Source: a virus | Strand: one strand, 5' to 3' | Virus record (IMG/VR): IMGVR_UViG_3300021076_000643 | Location: 1-40,800 of that record | Length of the DNA: 40,800 nt | Shown here: piece by piece, positions 1 to 6,349 of the stretch | Layout: each line of letters opens with the position of its first letter | Numbering within the stretch: position 1 is the first letter of the stretch | Program-made: the position numbers and the translations under genes | Notes under the pieces: model-generated | What the model saw: the letters and a program-made list of their open reading frames with translations, nothing else | Databases searched by the model: none | Told to the model about the DNA's origin: nothing

Positions 1-525
1 TCATGCTTTCCCCCTCTGCTCCCACTTGCCAGCGTGCTGCAACATACCTTTGAGCGCCCAGCGCACGCGGTTGGCGTCGGCCACGGTGACGATCGACGGC
101 GCGGCCTTATGCTTGAGCGGCGAACGCGGCGAGCGCAGCCAGGCGTCGAATTGTGCGCGCTCCCATCCAAGGCGCGCGTAGTAACTCTCAATGGTGGCCA
201 GATCGGCCGCAGAGGCTATCTGTGGGGCGTTGGAGAACTCCTGGCCATCGTGACGCCCATCGAGGCCGGCGCGGCGCGCCTGGGTGCGTTTAGGCCGGCT
301 CTTGAGCGGAGCCTTCACGCCCAGGCTCTCCTGCAGCCCATCAATCAGGAAGCCGGCGTCGGCCGAGCTGAGGTCACGAAAACTCGTCACTGCCTTGCGA
401 AGCCGCAGCGAGGCCCAAGCTATCCGCTCGTCGCGACCTGTCCCCACGCCTATCTCGTGACGGGCAAATTGCGAGTAGAGAGTCTGAAGCCTTCCGAGTT
501 GTGGCTTAGTGATCTGCATACTCAT
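1..525 (-). CDS. GemA/gp16-like early regulatory protein
   Basis: This 174-aa protein starts with an ITKPQLGRLQTLY segment. That resembles the start of the Mu gp16/GemA family (DUF1018), small DNA-binding proteins at the distal end of the early operon of transposable phages. The middle (about residues 75-105) is a basic, low-complexity linker, and the C-terminal 60 residues carry a second folded part with aromatic positions (YYARLGWE). The ATG at 525 overlaps the stop of the upstream gene by four bases (ATGA); an internal ATG at residue 3 is also possible. It is the last gene of the leftward operon in the window. The family call rests on N-terminal resemblance plus position, so it could be another small regulator. 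Confidence 0.5.
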   Translation of the reverse strand: MSMQITKPQLGRLQTLYSQFARHEIGVGTGRDERIAWASLRLRKAVTSFRDLSSADAGFLIDGLQESLGVKAPLKSRPKRTQARRAGLDGRHDGQEFSNAPQIASAADLATIESYYARLGWERAQFDAWLRSPRSPLKHKAAPSIVTVADANRVRWALKGMLQHAGKWEQRGKA

Positions 526-707
526 CCCTTACGACTTAGAGCCTTTCTACATTCAGAGCAAAGTACCGGAGGCCGTAACTTGCGCATCTCGCGTCCATCC
601 GCCTGGCGACAAGCATCCGAGCAGAACTTAGCCGTTCTCCGCTTCGGATCGATCAGGTTCTTGCATCCCATGTGCTGGCATTGTCTTTGGTACCCGTGTT
701 CTTGCAA
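522..707 (-). CDS. Small zinc-ribbon protein with TTG start
   Basis: This 61-aa protein has three cysteine pairs (C10/C15, C29/C33, C50/C53) embedded in basic residues, the look of a treble-clef or zinc-ribbon nucleic-acid-binding protein. The FCSDACRQADGR segment is typical of small phage and bacterial zinc-finger proteins. The start is a TTG chosen because AAAGGAGA lies about eight bases upstream, the best Shine-Dalgarno in this stretch. The gene therefore begins 80 bases inside the upstream gene, an unusually long overlap for this operon. Its stop overlaps the next start as ATGA. No specific function can be assigned. Confidence 0.6.
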   Translation of the reverse strand: MQEHGYQRQCQHMGCKNLIDPKRRTAKFCSDACRQADGREMRKLRPPVLCSECRKALSRKG

Positions 708-846
708 CTCTGTTCTCCTTTGTAGGTTGCGCTTTCTTCTGCTCTGCCTCTCGGATCAATTTGATTAGTCGCTGGCCGGCTGCACTTTTCAAAAAGCCCT
801 TCGGGTTAGTTGCGGTGATTGTGATCGTACAAACTTGCTTCGTCAT
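628..846 (-). CDS. Small basic hypothetical protein
   Basis: This 72-aa protein is rich in Lys, Arg and Thr. It has a short beta-like start (QVCTITITATNPKG), then a helix (SAAGQRLIKLIREAEQKK) and a polar tail. The ATG at 846 is chosen over one seven codons upstream because it overlaps the preceding stop as ATGA and has GCGAGG just upstream. Its last 80 bases also encode the start of the next gene in another frame. I do not recognise a family. Operon position and charge would fit a small nucleic-acid-associated early protein, but that is inference. Confidence 0.55.
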   Translation of the reverse strand: MTKQVCTITITATNPKGFLKSAAGQRLIKLIREAEQKKAQPTKENRVARTRVPKTMPAHGMQEPDRSEAENG

Positions 847-1217
847 TGTGCCTCGCTGGTCATCCATCGACGCCCCCAGTGAATGATTTGACCTTTGAAG
901 GGCAAACGGCCTTCCCAGAAGCCCATCATCTCTGCATAGCAGGAAAAGCCATCGCGCCGTGCGAGCTGCTCAGCTTCGTCGGGGCAAAGACGGATCGAAT
1001 CGACGAAAATTATTCCGGAGGCGTCAATAGAAATCTCCTCAACCCGTGTGCAGAGCGCACGCATCAACAATTGCGCGCCCTTCTGGCGCAGTCCCGTGTA
1101 GAGGTAAAGCCAATTACCTGATCTATCGGGATGAGCCCTCTCAGCCCGAATGGTGTGTGTCTTACTGCCATCTAGGATCATCGGTACGAATCGCTTTTGG
1201 AAGTTATAGAGGCCCAT
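843..1217 (-). CDS. ASCH-domain protein
   Basis: This 124-aa protein begins MGLYNFQKRFVPMILDGSKT and continues HTIRAER. That is the signature start of ASCH (PUA-related) domains, in which a KTxTIR-type motif lies in the nucleic-acid- or nucleotide-binding cleft. The C-terminal FKGQIIHWGRRW strand fits the domain end. The length equals a stand-alone ASCH domain. Phage ASCH proteins are thought to bind RNA or modified nucleotides; the substrate here is unknown. The start codon overlaps the upstream stop by one base (TAATG) and has GGAGG upstream. Confidence 0.75.
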   Translation of the reverse strand: MGLYNFQKRFVPMILDGSKTHTIRAERAHPDRSGNWLYLYTGLRQKGAQLLMRALCTRVEEISIDASGIIFVDSIRLCPDEAEQLARRDGFSCYAEMMGFWEGRLPFKGQIIHWGRRWMTSEAQ

Positions 1218-1654
1218 TACGCGAGCCTCCGATCTGCCGTTGACATCAAAGGCACAGGCACAGCTATGGGCTGCTTGCGAATCGAGCGCGGGCCGCGCTT
1301 ACGTGCGGTGAGTATCTTCACCCGCTCCAACAATTCAAATGAGGAGCAACCGCCGCGCAGCAGCACAGCGTCTGTATTGAGACCGGCTGGCGACGACGTA
1401 AGGCCAGGAGCTAGCACTAGAGAGCGCATGGCGGGATCGATCTCGTAGGCTTGGTTGAGCAGATGCTCGATGCCAGGCAAAGGCCAATGCTCGCAGAACA
1501 GCAGCTCGTAGGTTTGCGCGCGGAGCTGCTCGATGGCCGCCGCCGCGCCAACCACAGCCGTAACGGCAAAACCATTGGTGTCGAGCATGAATCGCAATAT
1601 CGAAAGACGGTCCTCTGACGCGCCCACCAACAGAATCTTCTTTTTGGGCCTCAT
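1217..1654 (-). CDS. Degenerate response-regulator receiver protein
   Basis: This 145-aa protein follows the CheY pattern: first strand KKILLVGASED (residues 5-15), helix, second strand FAVTAVV, then LLFCEHWPLPGIE (51-63) where receivers have LxLxDxxMPGxDG. The phospho-acceptor Asp is replaced by Glu55, the acidic pair after strand 1 is displaced, and the conserved Lys region reads LLRGGC. So it has the fold but probably not the phosphotransfer chemistry. The ATG at 1654 is chosen over a start 16 codons upstream because it overlaps the preceding stop as ATGA and has GAGGTG upstream. The last 25 residues form a basic tail. A receiver with no output domain is unusual in a phage early operon. 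Confidence 0.6.
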   Translation of the reverse strand: MRPKKKILLVGASEDRLSILRFMLDTNGFAVTAVVGAAAAIEQLRAQTYELLFCEHWPLPGIEHLLNQAYEIDPAMRSLVLAPGLTSSPAGLNTDAVLLRGGCSSFELLERVKILTARKRGPRSIRKQPIAVPVPLMSTADRRLA

Positions 1655-1893
1655 GCGGTCACCTCTACAATGCGGAAGAGGTTCGGCTGTGTTCCGTGCC
1701 AAACGATGGCTTCCCTCAAGCTCAAGTAGCGCAGCTCATCTTTGAGCTGGATACCGAGGGGAAAGCCATCGTCCTCGCTATCGATGTCGCGCCATTCCAC
1801 TCCATCTATCTCGACAACTTTCGTGCTAGCTTCGAGCACTCCGATTGCGGCCTGCAGCGCCAGGGCGTTGGCCAGCTTATTCACTTCGCTCAT
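1651..1893 (-). CDS. Small hypothetical protein
   Basis: This 80-aa protein starts at MSEVNKLANALALQ, where GGAGGAATTAACT precedes the ATG; longer readings of the frame lack such a site. It has an N-terminal helix (residues 4-22) and then alternating short strands rich in acidic residues (VEIDGVEWRDIDSEDDG). No family is recognised. It is coupled to the next gene by an ATGA overlap and separated from the previous one by 35 bases, which hold its ribosome-binding site. Confidence 0.55.
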   Translation of the reverse strand: MSEVNKLANALALQAAIGVLEASTKVVEIDGVEWRDIDSEDDGFPLGIQLKDELRYLSLREAIVWHGTQPNLFRIVEVTA

Positions 1894-1928
1894 AGTTAAT
1901 TCCTCCTCAAAATGATCTCGATGGGCAG

Positions 1929-2282
1929 CTATCGTTTCGCCAGTTCCGCGCGAAGATCTGCGCGTACCCGGTCGAGCTTCGCTTCGAGCACGCTCATATC
2001 TATGCCGTGCAGCTTGCCAACGTGAATAAGTGCCGTAAGTCGCGCGACCATGTAAGGCCGCAAGCTTTCTCTGCCTTTGAGCCATGCATCCAGGGTGAGA
2101 TAGACCTCAGTGCGCGTAACCTGGGGCACTTCAAACCAATGCGTCGGGCACATCAATTGATTACGCTCGATGGCCACTGCGCAGCCGGGAATCTGGCATA
2201 CAAAGATAGCCTCGGATGGCAGCTTCGATCCATTTGCGGAGCCGGGTTGCGCATCGGCCTTGTGTATCGATCTGACAAACAT
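1929..2282 (-). CDS. Zinc-binding phage protein (CxxPGC...CPTHW type)
   Basis: This 117-aa protein has FVCQIPGC and MCPTHWFEVP, giving a likely C/C/C/H zinc site at about residues 29-48. A helical C-terminus (ARLTALIHVGKLHGIDMSV and a charged final helix) follows. The CPxHW..VP motif recurs in small early proteins of GC-rich phages, whose role is unknown. The ATG at 2282 overlaps the upstream stop as TGATG; a TTG one codon earlier is possible. AAGAGGA lies upstream. Confidence 0.6.
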   Translation of the reverse strand: MFVRSIHKADAQPGSANGSKLPSEAIFVCQIPGCAVAIERNQLMCPTHWFEVPQVTRTEVYLTLDAWLKGRESLRPYMVARLTALIHVGKLHGIDMSVLEAKLDRVRADLRAELAKR

Positions 2283-2512
2283 CAACGTCCTCTTTTCGTG
2301 GACTGCTTGTGGCAGCGCACTGCGATGGAGGTCGCGACGGCAGCCACGACGAAGACCCCGGCGCCCAGCCAGTAGATGATTTTGAAGATCTGCAAGCCGG
2401 GCGTGTCTGAATTGAGATGCGGCAGGATGAGTCCGCCGATCAAGATCAGAACGACAGCGCAGTAGATGATTGTGTAGACCAGCATGGTGGGTGGATCTGA
2501 TTCGCGACGCAT
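2282..2512 (-). CDS. Small two-helix membrane protein
   Basis: This 76-aa protein has two strong hydrophobic segments (about residues 10-30, YTIIYCAVVLILIGGLILP, and 43-65, IFKIIYWLGAGVFVVAAVAT) separated by a short polar loop, with a basic tail (HKQSTKRGR). The positive-inside rule puts the C-terminus, and probably the basic N-terminus, in the cytoplasm. GGAGGTAAGC precedes the ATG, which overlaps the upstream stop as TAATG. Mu-like early regions often carry small membrane proteins acting on the host; no specific role is visible. Confidence 0.6.
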   Translation of the reverse strand: MRRESDPPTMLVYTIIYCAVVLILIGGLILPHLNSDTPGLQIFKIIYWLGAGVFVVAAVATSIAVRCHKQSTKRGR

Positions 2513-2979
2513 TAGCTTACCTCCAGTTGAAGTTGTCCGAGCAGCTCCAGCGCAGCTCGCGGACCGTCCACGGACTTGAGCACTTCCAGCTCGGCGCGGA
2601 CCTGGTCGAGAACTTGATTGCGCAGAATGGAGTGGTCTTCGTCGGTGAGCATGATGAAGTAGCCGCCGCCGCTGCCCTGTTTACTGGAGCCGATGGGTAT
2701 GCGGAAGTTGATGCGCAGGGTTCGCACAGCCTTTTTGATCTCACGGTCAGTCAGGCGCTCGCAGCCCGGCCGCCGCTGTATCTCGCGGATCGAGCAGGCA
2801 TTGGCCGCGCCGCGGGAATAGCGGATCGCCGCCAGAACAGCTTTTTCGTCGTCGGCCAATGTGAGCTTCAACGGGCCGCCCGGCCTGCCGAAAAGCAGCC
2901 AGAGAATCTCCGCGTCGATGGTCTGTCTGCGCTGCTCGATGGAAACTGCCAGGTCCGGGAAGAGCGACTGTTCTGTCAT
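2512..2979 (-). CDS. Winged-helix-like early protein
   Basis: This 155-aa protein has a central region (about 42-112) built like a winged helix: a helix (DEKAVLAAIRYSRG), a second (SIREIQRR), a recognition helix (TDREIKKAVRTLRIN), then a glycine-rich wing (GSSKQGSGGGYFIML). The C-terminal helices (HSILRNQVLDQVRAELEVL) could mediate dimerisation. Similar proteins occur in transposable-phage early operons with no assigned role; DNA binding is inferred. Start and stop are coupled to neighbours (ATGA and TAATG), with GGAGGCACGCA before the start. Confidence 0.55.
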   Translation of the reverse strand: MTEQSLFPDLAVSIEQRRQTIDAEILWLLFGRPGGPLKLTLADDEKAVLAAIRYSRGAANACSIREIQRRPGCERLTDREIKKAVRTLRINFRIPIGSSKQGSGGGYFIMLTDEDHSILRNQVLDQVRAELEVLKSVDGPRAALELLGQLQLEVS

Positions 2980-3239
2980 TGCGTGCCTCCGAAGAGTGAA
3001 GCCTGTTCCGCAGCGGGTTTCTGATCGCGGTGGTTCGGGCAGTAGTCAATTTCAGGGCCGATTGATGTGGCGCATTTCGAGCACATGCCGGCATCGCAAG
3101 TTTTGCCGTGCTTGCCAACCGGGAAATCGCAAAGTCTACTCACCGGCTGGATGCGGCAGAATTTGCAGGTCTGACGGCGCGCATGATTGCAGAGAATCAT
3201 CACCTGGCCGCGCTCGGTTTGGATGACTTCGCAGGTCAT
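2976..3239 (-). CDS. Cys-rich zinc protein
   Basis: This 87-aa protein has CNHARRQTCKFC (residues 17-28), then SRLCDFPVG, KTCDAGMCSKC and DYCPNH. It contains about eight cysteines plus histidines, enough for two zinc sites. The order LCDFP...KTCDAxxC...DYCPxH matches a small zinc-finger family widespread in phages and plasmids. The function is unknown; a structural or nucleic-acid-binding module is likely. The start overlaps the upstream stop as TAATG and has only a weak AAAGAG upstream, so coupled translation is probable. Confidence 0.6.
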   Translation of the reverse strand: MTCEVIQTERGQVMILCNHARRQTCKFCRIQPVSRLCDFPVGKHGKTCDAGMCSKCATSIGPEIDYCPNHRDQKPAAEQASLFGGTQ

Positions 3240-3460
3240 TACCCACGCTCTTTCTGCGCTCTGATCGCAGCCAAGGCCGTTTGGCGCAGTAGCGCGATGC
3301 CGGTGATGAGCTTGTCAACGTGCACGTCAAGCGCATCGCAGAAGCGCCGCGCGGCTTCCGCGTCAAAACCTGCGTCAGGGTTGTCTCTCCAGGTGTCGGC
3401 AAGAGAATGAAGCCTCCTGAAAATGTTGCGATGCGCGGCGCTGAGAGCGGCGTTGCTCAC
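3239..3460 (-). CDS. Small helical hypothetical protein
   Basis: This 73-aa protein starts with GTG at 3460. It is chosen because GGAAGGGAG lies upstream and the codon overlaps the preceding stop as GTGA; the longer frame upstream has no supporting site. The sequence is almost entirely alpha-helical (SNAALSAAHRNIFRRLHSLA, then ARRFCDALDVHVDKLITGIALLR). No family is recognised. Confidence 0.55.
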   Translation of the reverse strand: MSNAALSAAHRNIFRRLHSLADTWRDNPDAGFDAEAARRFCDALDVHVDKLITGIALLRQTALAAIRAQKERG

Positions 3461-3801
3461 TGGACGCTCCCTTCCAGGCGAATCACGTAGTTGCTGGAGA
3501 AGATCGCGGCCTTGTCGCCGAGCGTGAGGCCCTTCCACCAGTTGTCCACGATTTTGTCGGTGACGAGGAACGTGGCCTGAGCCGTGTTGGCGAGAGCATG
3601 GCCCCTCTCTTCTGGTTTGGCCTGGGGGCGAGAAGTCGTCGGCTCCTTCGTCGGCTGCTCGACATGCCACTCGTTGCGCATTTTGCAGCGGTAATAGGAG
3701 ACGTGACCATCAGTTATACCGAGCCGCTTTCCGATTGAAACGTTGCTCTCGCCTGGATCGGCCTCGCGAATCGCCTTTTTCATCGCTGCTGTAACTTTCA
3801 T
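3457..3801 (-). CDS. Possible internal-start short form (HTH domain only)
   Basis: Within the 207-aa zinc-ribbon/HTH gene, AAAGGAGGAAACG directly precedes an in-frame ATG at 3801. Translation from there would give a 114-aa protein that starts exactly at the HTH domain and lacks the zinc ribbon and linker. The Shine-Dalgarno match is better than that of the full-length start. Either two products are made or the upstream segment is a separate reading. The short form is an inference from the site. Confidence 0.4.
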   Translation of the reverse strand: MKVTAAMKKAIREADPGESNVSIGKRLGITDGHVSYYRCKMRNEWHVEQPTKEPTTSRPQAKPEERGHALANTAQATFLVTDKIVDNWWKGLTLGDKAAIFSSNYVIRLEGSVQ

Positions 3802-4080
3802 CGTTTCCTCCTTTAAAGGTTGCTGGTTGGAAGGTTCAGAGGAGGTCGCCGCGCGCGCTATTGATCCAGTAGGCGTTGCCTCCCCCTCCTCTTGAGCCGA
3901 ATGGTTGGCCGCATCCGGCTCAAACTTGTTGTGGCGTTCTGGAAGCGCCGGGTGTGTGCCGTCGTCGCAGGCGGCGCAGAGAGCCTCGCCGGCGAAGACG
4001 ATGATGGCGTCACAGCAGAGGCAGCGCGAGCAGCGCTTTCCGCGCGGGGCCGTGGTGGTTGTCTCAGGCGTTGGCAGCAT
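3457..4080 (-). CDS. Zinc-ribbon plus HTH protein
   Basis: This 207-aa protein has an N-terminal cysteine cluster (C17, C20, C22, C23, C35, C38), then a Ser/Thr/Glu-rich linker (about 45-92). From residue 94 follows a helix-turn-helix (IREADPGES, SIGKRLGITDGHVSYYR) like those of small transcription regulators, and a C-terminal tail ending WWKGLTLGDKAAIF. GGAAGGAAG precedes the ATG at 4080. A second, stronger ribosome-binding site lies inside the gene before Met94. The HTH part suggests DNA binding; no operator is evident nearby. Confidence 0.6.
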   Translation of the reverse strand: MLPTPETTTTAPRGKRCSRCLCCDAIIVFAGEALCAACDDGTHPALPERHNKFEPDAANHSAQEEGEATPTGSIARAATSSEPSNQQPLKEETMKVTAAMKKAIREADPGESNVSIGKRLGITDGHVSYYRCKMRNEWHVEQPTKEPTTSRPQAKPEERGHALANTAQATFLVTDKIVDNWWKGLTLGDKAAIFSSNYVIRLEGSVQ

Positions 4081-4252
4081 CAGACTCTTCCTTCCCTGAG
4101 CAGTAAACCGGCCGCCCCGATGTGGAGACCGACGCGGCCACCTCTGCGGATACGTGCGGGCATGTCTTCCACACGTCGAGAAGCGAGCCGCAGTTGGGGC
4201 AGGTCGGCCACAGGTCGCGAGACAGCGGCGTAACGACGGCGGTAGCTTCCAT
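4064..4252 (-). CDS. Small zinc-ribbon protein
   Basis: This 62-aa protein has WPTCPNCGSLLDVWKTCPH (residues about 16-34), a compact rubredoxin-like knuckle with a further Cys pair partner, and YCSGKEE near the end. It starts at ATG 4252, overlapping the upstream stop as TGATG. Its last 17 bases overlap the next gene. One of several tiny Cys-rich proteins of this operon; function unknown. Confidence 0.5.
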   Translation of the reverse strand: MEATAVVTPLSRDLWPTCPNCGSLLDVWKTCPHVSAEVAASVSTSGRPVYCSGKEESDAANA

Positions 4253-4458
4253 CAGGCAGCCTGCTTTCTGAGGGACTTTGGGAGCCATGTGTGGGCGCTC
4301 TTCCATGCGGCCCTCGGCGAGGCGCAAATTTGGCTGATGGGTTCGCCCTGGATGCCGCGCCGGATAAACCAGCAAGGCTCTCCCTGGCCGCGCAGCAGCT
4401 CGTAGTAATCGAGCATTGCGTCGGGTTCCGCTGCGAGAACAATTTGTCTGTGCTTCAT
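4252..4458 (-). CDS. Small hypothetical protein
   Basis: This 68-aa protein starts at MKHRQIVLAAEPDAM, with AAAGG nine bases upstream and an ATGA overlap with the preceding gene. It looks like a small alpha/beta domain (YYELLRGQGEPCWFIRRG, then ISQICASPRAAWKSAHTWL). The pattern of a short strand followed by SPRAAW-type helices recurs in phage hypothetical proteins. I cannot name it. Confidence 0.5.
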   Translation of the reverse strand: MKHRQIVLAAEPDAMLDYYELLRGQGEPCWFIRRGIQGEPISQICASPRAAWKSAHTWLPKSLRKQAA

Positions 4459-4655
4459 CTCGCGCGGCCTTTCTTCATGTACTGCCTGACCAGAAGCTCT
4501 TGCAGTTGACTGGCGTGGGTCTGAATCTTCTTGGCGGCATCGCACAGAAACGCGCCCTGGCTGATGCAGTGGCGTGCCTTGATTTCCTCTAGGTGCGACT
4601 TCGCCTCAGCGATAGCCATTTCCACGCGCTCGATGCGGCGTTCGATGGGTGTCAC
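4455..4655 (-). CDS. Small coiled-coil protein
   Basis: This 66-aa protein starts with GTG at 4655, overlapping the upstream stop as GTGA. The whole chain is predicted helical with heptad spacing (IERRIERVEMAIAEAKSHLE, AAKKIQTHASQLQELLVRQY) and a basic end, so it probably oligomerises. Function unknown. Confidence 0.5.
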   Translation of the reverse strand: MTPIERRIERVEMAIAEAKSHLEEIKARHCISQGAFLCDAAKKIQTHASQLQELLVRQYMKKGRAR

Positions 4656-5209
4656 TTCGCGCCGCCTTTCTTCGCGGCCTTGGCGGCTTTGCGCTCGGCC
4701 TTCGCAATGGCCTCAGCTTCTTTCTGGCGGAGCGCGGCGGCCAGCTCCACCGAGAGCGCCGGAGCCTTCGAGTTCACGTTGAAGCACGACGAGAAGAGTG
4801 CGAGCAGGCGTGTCTGCACGTCGTCCGCGAAACCACCGATAGCCAGCTTCAACGTGCCGGCCGCATCCTTGCGCAGCGTGTGCTTCACCTTGCGCTCAAA
4901 GAGTTTCATGAAGACTTTGGGCAGCTTGAGGCGCGAGAGTTCGCTCTGCAGCTCGCCAACCGGAGCCTCGACGATTTCGACGGTAGAGGCCACAGTAGCG
5001 TCGGCAATGTAGAGCGTGCCTTCGAGCCGCTTGGTTTTTTCGGCGTTGGCCGGGACGTAACCGAAGTTCTGCACAATGGCCAGCAGCGCGCCTTTGGCGG
5101 CGGAGAAGTTTTGCTGCGCTTCCTCAACGGCAGCCTTCGCCGCGTCGAAGTTCATGCAGAGTCCATCCACCATTTCGGGAGTGGGCGGTTGTTTCTTATT
5201 CGGAGTCAT
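4652..5209 (-). CDS. Helical early protein, possible Gam-like analogue
   Basis: This 185-aa protein begins MTPNKKQPPTPEMVDG. It then has a coiled-coil-prone helix (about 20-45), a strand region (KTKRLEGTLYIADATVASTV), a helix LQSELSRLKLP and LFERKVKHTLRKDA, and ends in an Ala/Lys-rich basic helix. Helix, then KT...G-strand, then helix with a conserved basic turn recalls the layout of Mu Gam, the dsDNA-end-binding protein encoded after A and B. I see no decisive motif, so this is a suggestion from layout and operon position. CGAGG precedes the ATG at 5209. Confidence 0.45.
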   Translation of the reverse strand: MTPNKKQPPTPEMVDGLCMNFDAAKAAVEEAQQNFSAAKGALLAIVQNFGYVPANAEKTKRLEGTLYIADATVASTVEIVEAPVGELQSELSRLKLPKVFMKLFERKVKHTLRKDAAGTLKLAIGGFADDVQTRLLALFSSCFNVNSKAPALSVELAAALRQKEAEAIAKAERKAAKAAKKGGAK

Positions 5210-5471
5210 GGTCAGCCTCGGTTTTCTGTGCGTTGAAAAATTCGTTGAGATCGTCGAGGTAGCGGCCATGGCGCTTGAGAGAACAGCCCTGGCCGCAGAT
5301 TTCCTCGTAGATGAATTCGGGATTGCGCGGCTCTTCGACGGTCTCGATAGGCTGGAAGATGATGCCCTCGAAGCCCGGCTTTGTAATAGCCATCTGCCAG
5401 TGGTTGGAGTCGCGCTTGGGCGCGCCGCAGACCTTGCAAACATAGGGCGGGGCCGGCAGTGGAGCTAGCAT
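5196..5471 (-). CDS. Zinc-ribbon hypothetical protein
   Basis: This 91-aa protein has YVCKVCGAPKRDSNHW near the N-terminus (C12, C15) and EEICGQGCSLKRH (about 59-71) as a second half, making a split four-Cys zinc site around a central acidic segment. The start overlaps the previous stop as TGATG, and its end overlaps the next gene by 14 bases. The C-terminus is acidic. No family is recognised beyond the zinc-ribbon pattern. Confidence 0.55.
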   Translation of the reverse strand: MLAPLPAPPYVCKVCGAPKRDSNHWQMAITKPGFEGIIFQPIETVEEPRNPEFIYEEICGQGCSLKRHGRYLDDLNEFFNAQKTEADHDSE

Positions 5472-5686
5472 CAGGCCACCGCCTTTCCGTCGTGATATAT
5501 GAGGTCGAACGGGTGAACAGGCACGTCAAACTTCTGCCCATCGAATCGAACATGAACATAATGGTCGTACGACCGCTTGCCGACGACGACGCCTGTTCTC
5601 ACAGTGCGGAGTTTGTCTTTCATCGTGACTCGCTGCCCGACCTCGACAGGAACGCCGTAGTATTGCTTCACGTATTCGTAAGCCAT
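5471..5686 (-). CDS. Small SH3-like beta protein of phage early regions
   Basis: This 71-aa protein has YGVPVEVGQRVTMKDKLRTV, GVVVGKRSYDHYVHVRFDG and HPFDLIYHDG. The strand-rich order and the YYGVP...G..V...G.V.G......V.FDG...HP pattern match a common small phage protein with an SH3/KOW-like barrel and no assigned role. The ATG at 5686 overlaps the upstream stop as TGATG (a TTG lies one codon earlier), with GAGGTG upstream. Confidence 0.6.
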   Translation of the reverse strand: MAYEYVKQYYGVPVEVGQRVTMKDKLRTVRTGVVVGKRSYDHYVHVRFDGQKFDVPVHPFDLIYHDGKAVA

Positions 5687-5955
5687 CAATGCACCTCGAC
5701 TTTCGGTGAGCAGTGGATGGCCATATCGATGGCGGCGTGCGCCGGTTCCATGTTGCGCAGGATGGCCTTGGCGACGGGCACCGGTATGCCGCCGAAGAGA
5801 TCAATGCATTCGAGCGCGATCAGCATGTCGGCGCACAGCGTTTGGAGGCAATCGCCGAACTCGGAGGGCATAGCGCTGACAGCCTTGGCGCTCACGCACT
5901 TCGCATTGCCGTGCTGGTCGATGTAGACCATGCGATTCTGAGGTTGGTCACTCAC
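5686..5955 (-). CDS. Small hypothetical protein
   Basis: This 89-aa protein starts with GTG at 5955 (GGAGGCGGCAA upstream, GTGA overlap with the preceding stop). A short strand pair (RMVYIDQHGNAKCV) is followed by helices containing cysteines (FGDCLQTLCADMLIALECID, then MEPAHAAIDMAIHC). No family is recognised. The ATG-type coupling and codon use match the operon, so it is probably real. Confidence 0.5.
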   Translation of the reverse strand: MSDQPQNRMVYIDQHGNAKCVSAKAVSAMPSEFGDCLQTLCADMLIALECIDLFGGIPVPVAKAILRNMEPAHAAIDMAIHCSPKVEVH

Positions 5956-6194
5956 TTGCCGCCTCCGATCTTGTCAAGCTGGTCGATCTTGTCGAGCTGC
6001 TGCTTGGCTTTGTCGAGGCAGTCGGTGATGGAGCGGCTGATGCCGCTGGCTTTTCCAAGCTCAAAGGCCATTGCTCCAACGGTGTGACCGGCGTTCAGGT
6101 CGATGCGCATGATTCGCGCCATCTGAGCCTTGAGGTCTTCAGCCTGGCTGGCGCTCCGAAGCAGGAATTTGTCGAGGGCGCAAATGTCTCTCAC
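5952..6194 (-). CDS. Small helical hypothetical protein
   Basis: This 80-aa protein starts with GTG at 6194, supported by GGAGGTGGCCGGTG upstream and a GTGA overlap. It is fully helical, with coiled-coil character at the end (TDCLDKAKQQLDKIDQLDKI) and a central ARIMRIDLNAGHTVGAMAFE segment. Function unknown. Confidence 0.5.
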   Translation of the reverse strand: MRDICALDKFLLRSASQAEDLKAQMARIMRIDLNAGHTVGAMAFELGKASGISRSITDCLDKAKQQLDKIDQLDKIGGGK

Positions 6195-6349
6195 CACCGG
6201 CCACCTCCAAGCACGCGCTCGACCGCGCCGCCAGGCAGAAAGGCCATAGCAATCGTGATGAAGAGATAAATGGCGGCGAGAATCACGGCCGCCTTGAGTA
6301 GACGGTCTGCGGCGGCGAATTCGAGGCTCCAATCCCGATCTGCTTTCAT
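6191..6349 (-). CDS. 52-aa single-span membrane protein
   Basis: A 52-aa product directly follows the MuB-like gene (ATGA overlap). It has a charged N-terminus (MKADRDWSLE), one hydrophobic helix (about residues 18-38, including AAVILAAIYLFITIAMAF) and a short Gly-rich end. It fits the operon spacing exactly, with both ends coupled. Small membrane proteins after A/B occur in several transposable phages; no function is evident. Confidence 0.5.
   Translation of the reverse strand: MKADRDWSLEFAAADRLLKAAVILAAIYLFITIAMAFLPGGAVERVLGGGRW

Noticed and set aside
34-768. Plus-strand 244-codon frame at the left edge
   Set aside because: It is antisense to three coupled minus-strand genes with good ribosome sites; composition fits a shadow frame.
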